A stretch of DNA of 15,972 bases, from contig CAWUIO010000138.1 of NCBI GenBank assembly GCA_963922455.1, positions 1 through 15,972 on the forward strand. The letters run 5' to 3'. The notes below the pieces were generated by a model. That model saw nothing but the letters and a program-made list of their open reading frames with translations, was not told where the DNA came from and made no database searches. Positions within the stretch are counted from its first letter, which is position 1; every line of letters starts with the position of its first letter. The DNA is from CAWUIO01 sp963922455. GTDB lineage: Bacteria > Bacteroidota > Bacteroidia > Cytophagales > Microscillaceae. This document shows, one piece after another, positions 14,664 to 15,972 of this stretch. The position numbers were made by a program, and so were the translations under genes.

Positions 14664-15236
14664 ATGCAGAAGTCCCTTAAAACACTTTTTTTCACGATCC
14701 TAATGAGCCTATGGGCCGTATCTCCGGGCCATGCCCAATACGAAATCAAGCCTGTGTCAGGATACAGCCCCCAAATCGGGATTATGGTGGATATGTTAGA
14801 AGAACTCAAAGCCCGCGTGGAGTCGGAAGTAAGGGGCCTGAGTCCAGAACAAACCGATTTTTTATTTGATAAAAATGCCAATACAGTGGGTGCGCTTATT
14901 ATGCATTTGATAGCGACCGAAGTGTATTACCAAGTAGAAACCCTCGAGGAACGCCAATTGACCGAAGAAGAAAGTAAAAGGTGGGAGGCTGCCTTTGCCC
15001 TGGGAGACAAAGGCCGGGCGGCATTTAAGGGAAAACCCATCCAGCATTACCTAGACCTATGGGATGAAGTAAGAGAAAAAAGCCTAGCCGGCTTAAAAAG
15101 GAAAGACGACGCTTGGTTTGACGCAGCCGTTGGCGAGGAGGAAATCAATAATTACTGGGTCTGGTTTCATGTGATGGAGCATATTGCCAATCATTTAGGG
15201 CAGATTTCTTTGGTGAAGAACCGCTTGCCAAAGTAG
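14664..15236 (+). CDS. Exported DinB-family four-helix protein
   Basis: This is a 190-residue protein with an N-terminal signal peptide (hydrophobic 8-20, SPGHA then Q, cleavage probably after A24), so it is periplasmic. The mature part fits the DinB/YfiT-like four-helix bundle. A likely metal triad is H81 (MHLIATE) with H173 and H177 (HIANHLGQI). Some DinB-fold proteins are thiol-dependent transferases, but many are uncharacterised, and export is less usual. TTG 14619 would add 15 residues before the signal sequence; ATG 14664 is chosen because it begins directly with a standard signal peptide. A terminator follows. Confidence 0.85.
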   Translation: MQKSLKTLFFTILMSLWAVSPGHAQYEIKPVSGYSPQIGIMVDMLEELKARVESEVRGLSPEQTDFLFDKNANTVGALIMHLIATEVYYQVETLEERQLTEEESKRWEAAFALGDKGRAAFKGKPIQHYLDLWDEVREKSLAGLKRKDDAWFDAAVGEEEINNYWVWFHVMEHIANHLGQISLVKNRLPK

Positions 15237-15270
15237 GTATTGGCCTATTTTGTACGCCTATTGTACCGTG

Positions 15271-15298
15271 CCCAAGGAAATCTTTCTTGGGCTTTTTT
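15271..15298 (+). terminator. Intrinsic terminator after the DinB gene
   Basis: CCCAAG (15271-15276) and CTTGGG (15286-15291) form a stem, with further AAA/TTT pairing inside past one bulged G, followed by CTTTTTT (to 15298). It starts 34 nt after the DinB stop codon. Confidence 0.8.
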
Positions 15299-15337
15299 AT
15301 TGCCACGCATCGGGTTTATTTACGAATTCGCCCGTCG

Positions 15338-15391
15338 TATATTTGTAATTACGAAAGCTTTCGTATATACTTGCCTACGAAAAGTTTCGTA
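15338..15391 (+). promoter_or_regulatory. Promoter core with two BlaI-like palindromic operators
   Basis: A promoter core TATATTTG (15338-15345) is followed by two palindromes of the same form: TACGAAA-GC-TTTCGTA (15350-15365, perfect 16 bp) and TACGAAA-AG-TTTCGTA (15376-15391). Their centres are 26 bp apart, and the second ends 18 nt before the start codon at 15410. Palindromes of this general kind occur upstream of BlaI/MecI-type repressor targets in Bacteroidota, often with M56 peptidase or thioredoxin-like genes. The assignment to that regulator is inference. The palindromes themselves are certain. Confidence 0.65.
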
Positions 15392-15409
15392 ATACATAAA
15401 CCACAAACC

Positions 15410-15838
15410 ATGAAAACTAACTTATATACTTATGCACTTCTATGTATTTTTTGGGCTCAGACGGCCTGTCAGGAGCAAGGGGCCAGCCTAATTACGGGGC
15501 ACTTACAAGGAGATTTAGCTGAAATAACCATCGGGGAAGAAACCTTAGTCTTGGATGAGTAAGGAGCCTTTACGTATACACGTGAGCTTAAGTATAGCAC
15601 AATCCTTCGTGTTAAACTCGGGGACACCTCTTATGAAATTTTTCTACAATCGGGTAAATCTGTATAATTAATGCTAAGTCAAGATTTTTTGAAAATTTAT
15701 GAGGACTGTGGCCATGTATTCACACCCTCACATCTGGATGATACGGGCACCCCCCAGCCTGATCCTAAAATTGTACAACAGGCCTTTGAAGAGCAAAACC
15801 GCTTTTTACAAAACTTAGACTACCTTAGCCTTGATTAG
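15410..15838 (+). pseudogene. Broken lipoprotein gene, TlpA/DUF4369 N-terminal-like
   Basis: One frame runs 142 codons with two internal stops: TAA at 15560-15562 and TAA at 15665-15667. It ends at TAG 15836-15838. The three pieces (50, 34 and 56 residues) each read as protein, and no frame change is needed to join them. The first has a lipoprotein-like signal (C20 in AQTAC), then GHLQGDLAEITIGEE. The second, GAFTYTRELKYSTILRVKLG, resembles the beta-strand domain at the N-terminus of Bacteroidota TlpA-like thioredoxins (DUF4369-type). The expected C-terminal thioredoxin domain with CxxC is absent; repeat copy D starts 25 bp beyond. So it looks both interrupted and truncated, although its promoter and operators are intact. 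Sequencing error is the main alternative. The family call is moderate. Confidence 0.6.
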
Positions 15839-15862
15839 AAAATATGTAAAATTAAAAGTCTT

Positions 15863-15972
15863 GGGGCTTCCCGGCCCTGAAAAAACAAGGTGTATAGTAA
15901 CAATTTGTGCGTGGGCCGGTCGGGCTGTCACTACTCGCCGGCCTACCCACAGGGCAGCGGCGGGCTCAAACA
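15863..15972 (-). repeat. 130-bp structured repeat, copy D (inverted, cut by window end)
   Basis: Read on the minus strand, the last part has GAGTAGTGACAG, CCGACC, then a stem CCGGCCC closing a variable core with GGGCCGG, then GAAGCCCC. In copies A-C the same stem is CCCGCGC/GCGCGGG, so both arms have changed together and pairing is kept. The conserved start GGCTTAGGG would lie beyond the window end. It belongs with copy C by its middle loop. Confidence 0.8.

Noticed and set aside
14513..14881. N-terminal extension of 123 residues for the sulfotransferase
   Set aside because: It is antisense to the DinB signal peptide and mature region, has no sulfotransferase similarity, and the normal domain begins soon after ATG 14512.

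Overview
The window reads as a chromosome segment of a Bacteroidota bacterium, perhaps of the Saprospiria/Cytophagia type (order not certain). Supporting signs are several TAnnTTTG promoter cores, few strong Shine-Dalgarno sequences, a lipoprotein GH16 glucanase, and BlaI-like palindromes. No rRNA, tRNA, CRISPR array or transposase gene is visible.

Region 1 (1-4.3 kb) is clearly AT-rich and uses AGA/AAA-type codons, unlike the rest. It holds a two-gene RNA-repair operon: Hen1 (3'-terminal ribose 2'-O-methyltransferase) overlapping full-length bacterial Pnkp (kinase, phosphatase, ligase). It looks acquired. On each side lies the same layout: GCCAAC, then an imperfect hairpin with a symmetric internal loop, then GCCAACGCTRAAA. 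The hairpin sequences differ but the architecture is the same, which resembles recombination-site or cassette boundaries. Downstream come another hairpin and a relic of a genome repeat.

Region 2 (4.7-6.4 kb) is the cysteine biosynthesis pair cysE-cysM. Region 3 (6.7-9.7 kb) has a SEC-C protein, a GH16 lipoprotein and an epoxide-hydrolase-like alpha/beta hydrolase, all on the plus strand. Region 4 (9.85-11.3 kb) has a MetR-like LysR regulator divergent from a rhodanese gene, with a perfect TGAA-N5-TTCA box between them. Region 5 (11.8-12.8 kb) is an HxlR regulator overlapping a GNAT acetyltransferase, preceded by a perfect 14-bp inverted repeat. Region 6 (13.1-15.3 kb) has a small four-helix membrane protein, a PAPS sulfotransferase (minus strand) and an exported DinB-like protein. 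Region 7 (15.3-16.0 kb) is a broken lipoprotein gene that keeps an intact promoter and two TACGAAA-nn-TTTCGTA operators.

A repeat of about 130 bp occurs four times (9702-9833, 11356-11487, 12827-12956, 15863-window end) with a possible fifth relic (4487-4563). Each copy has a conserved 5' part of about 80 nt, a variable core of about 35 nt, and a conserved 3' tail. The core is enclosed by a stem whose two arms change together between copies. It is the best candidate here for an undescribed element.

A sulfur theme runs through the window (cysE, cysM, MetR-like regulator, rhodanese, sulfotransferase), but the genes are not in one operon and their co-regulation is only inferred.
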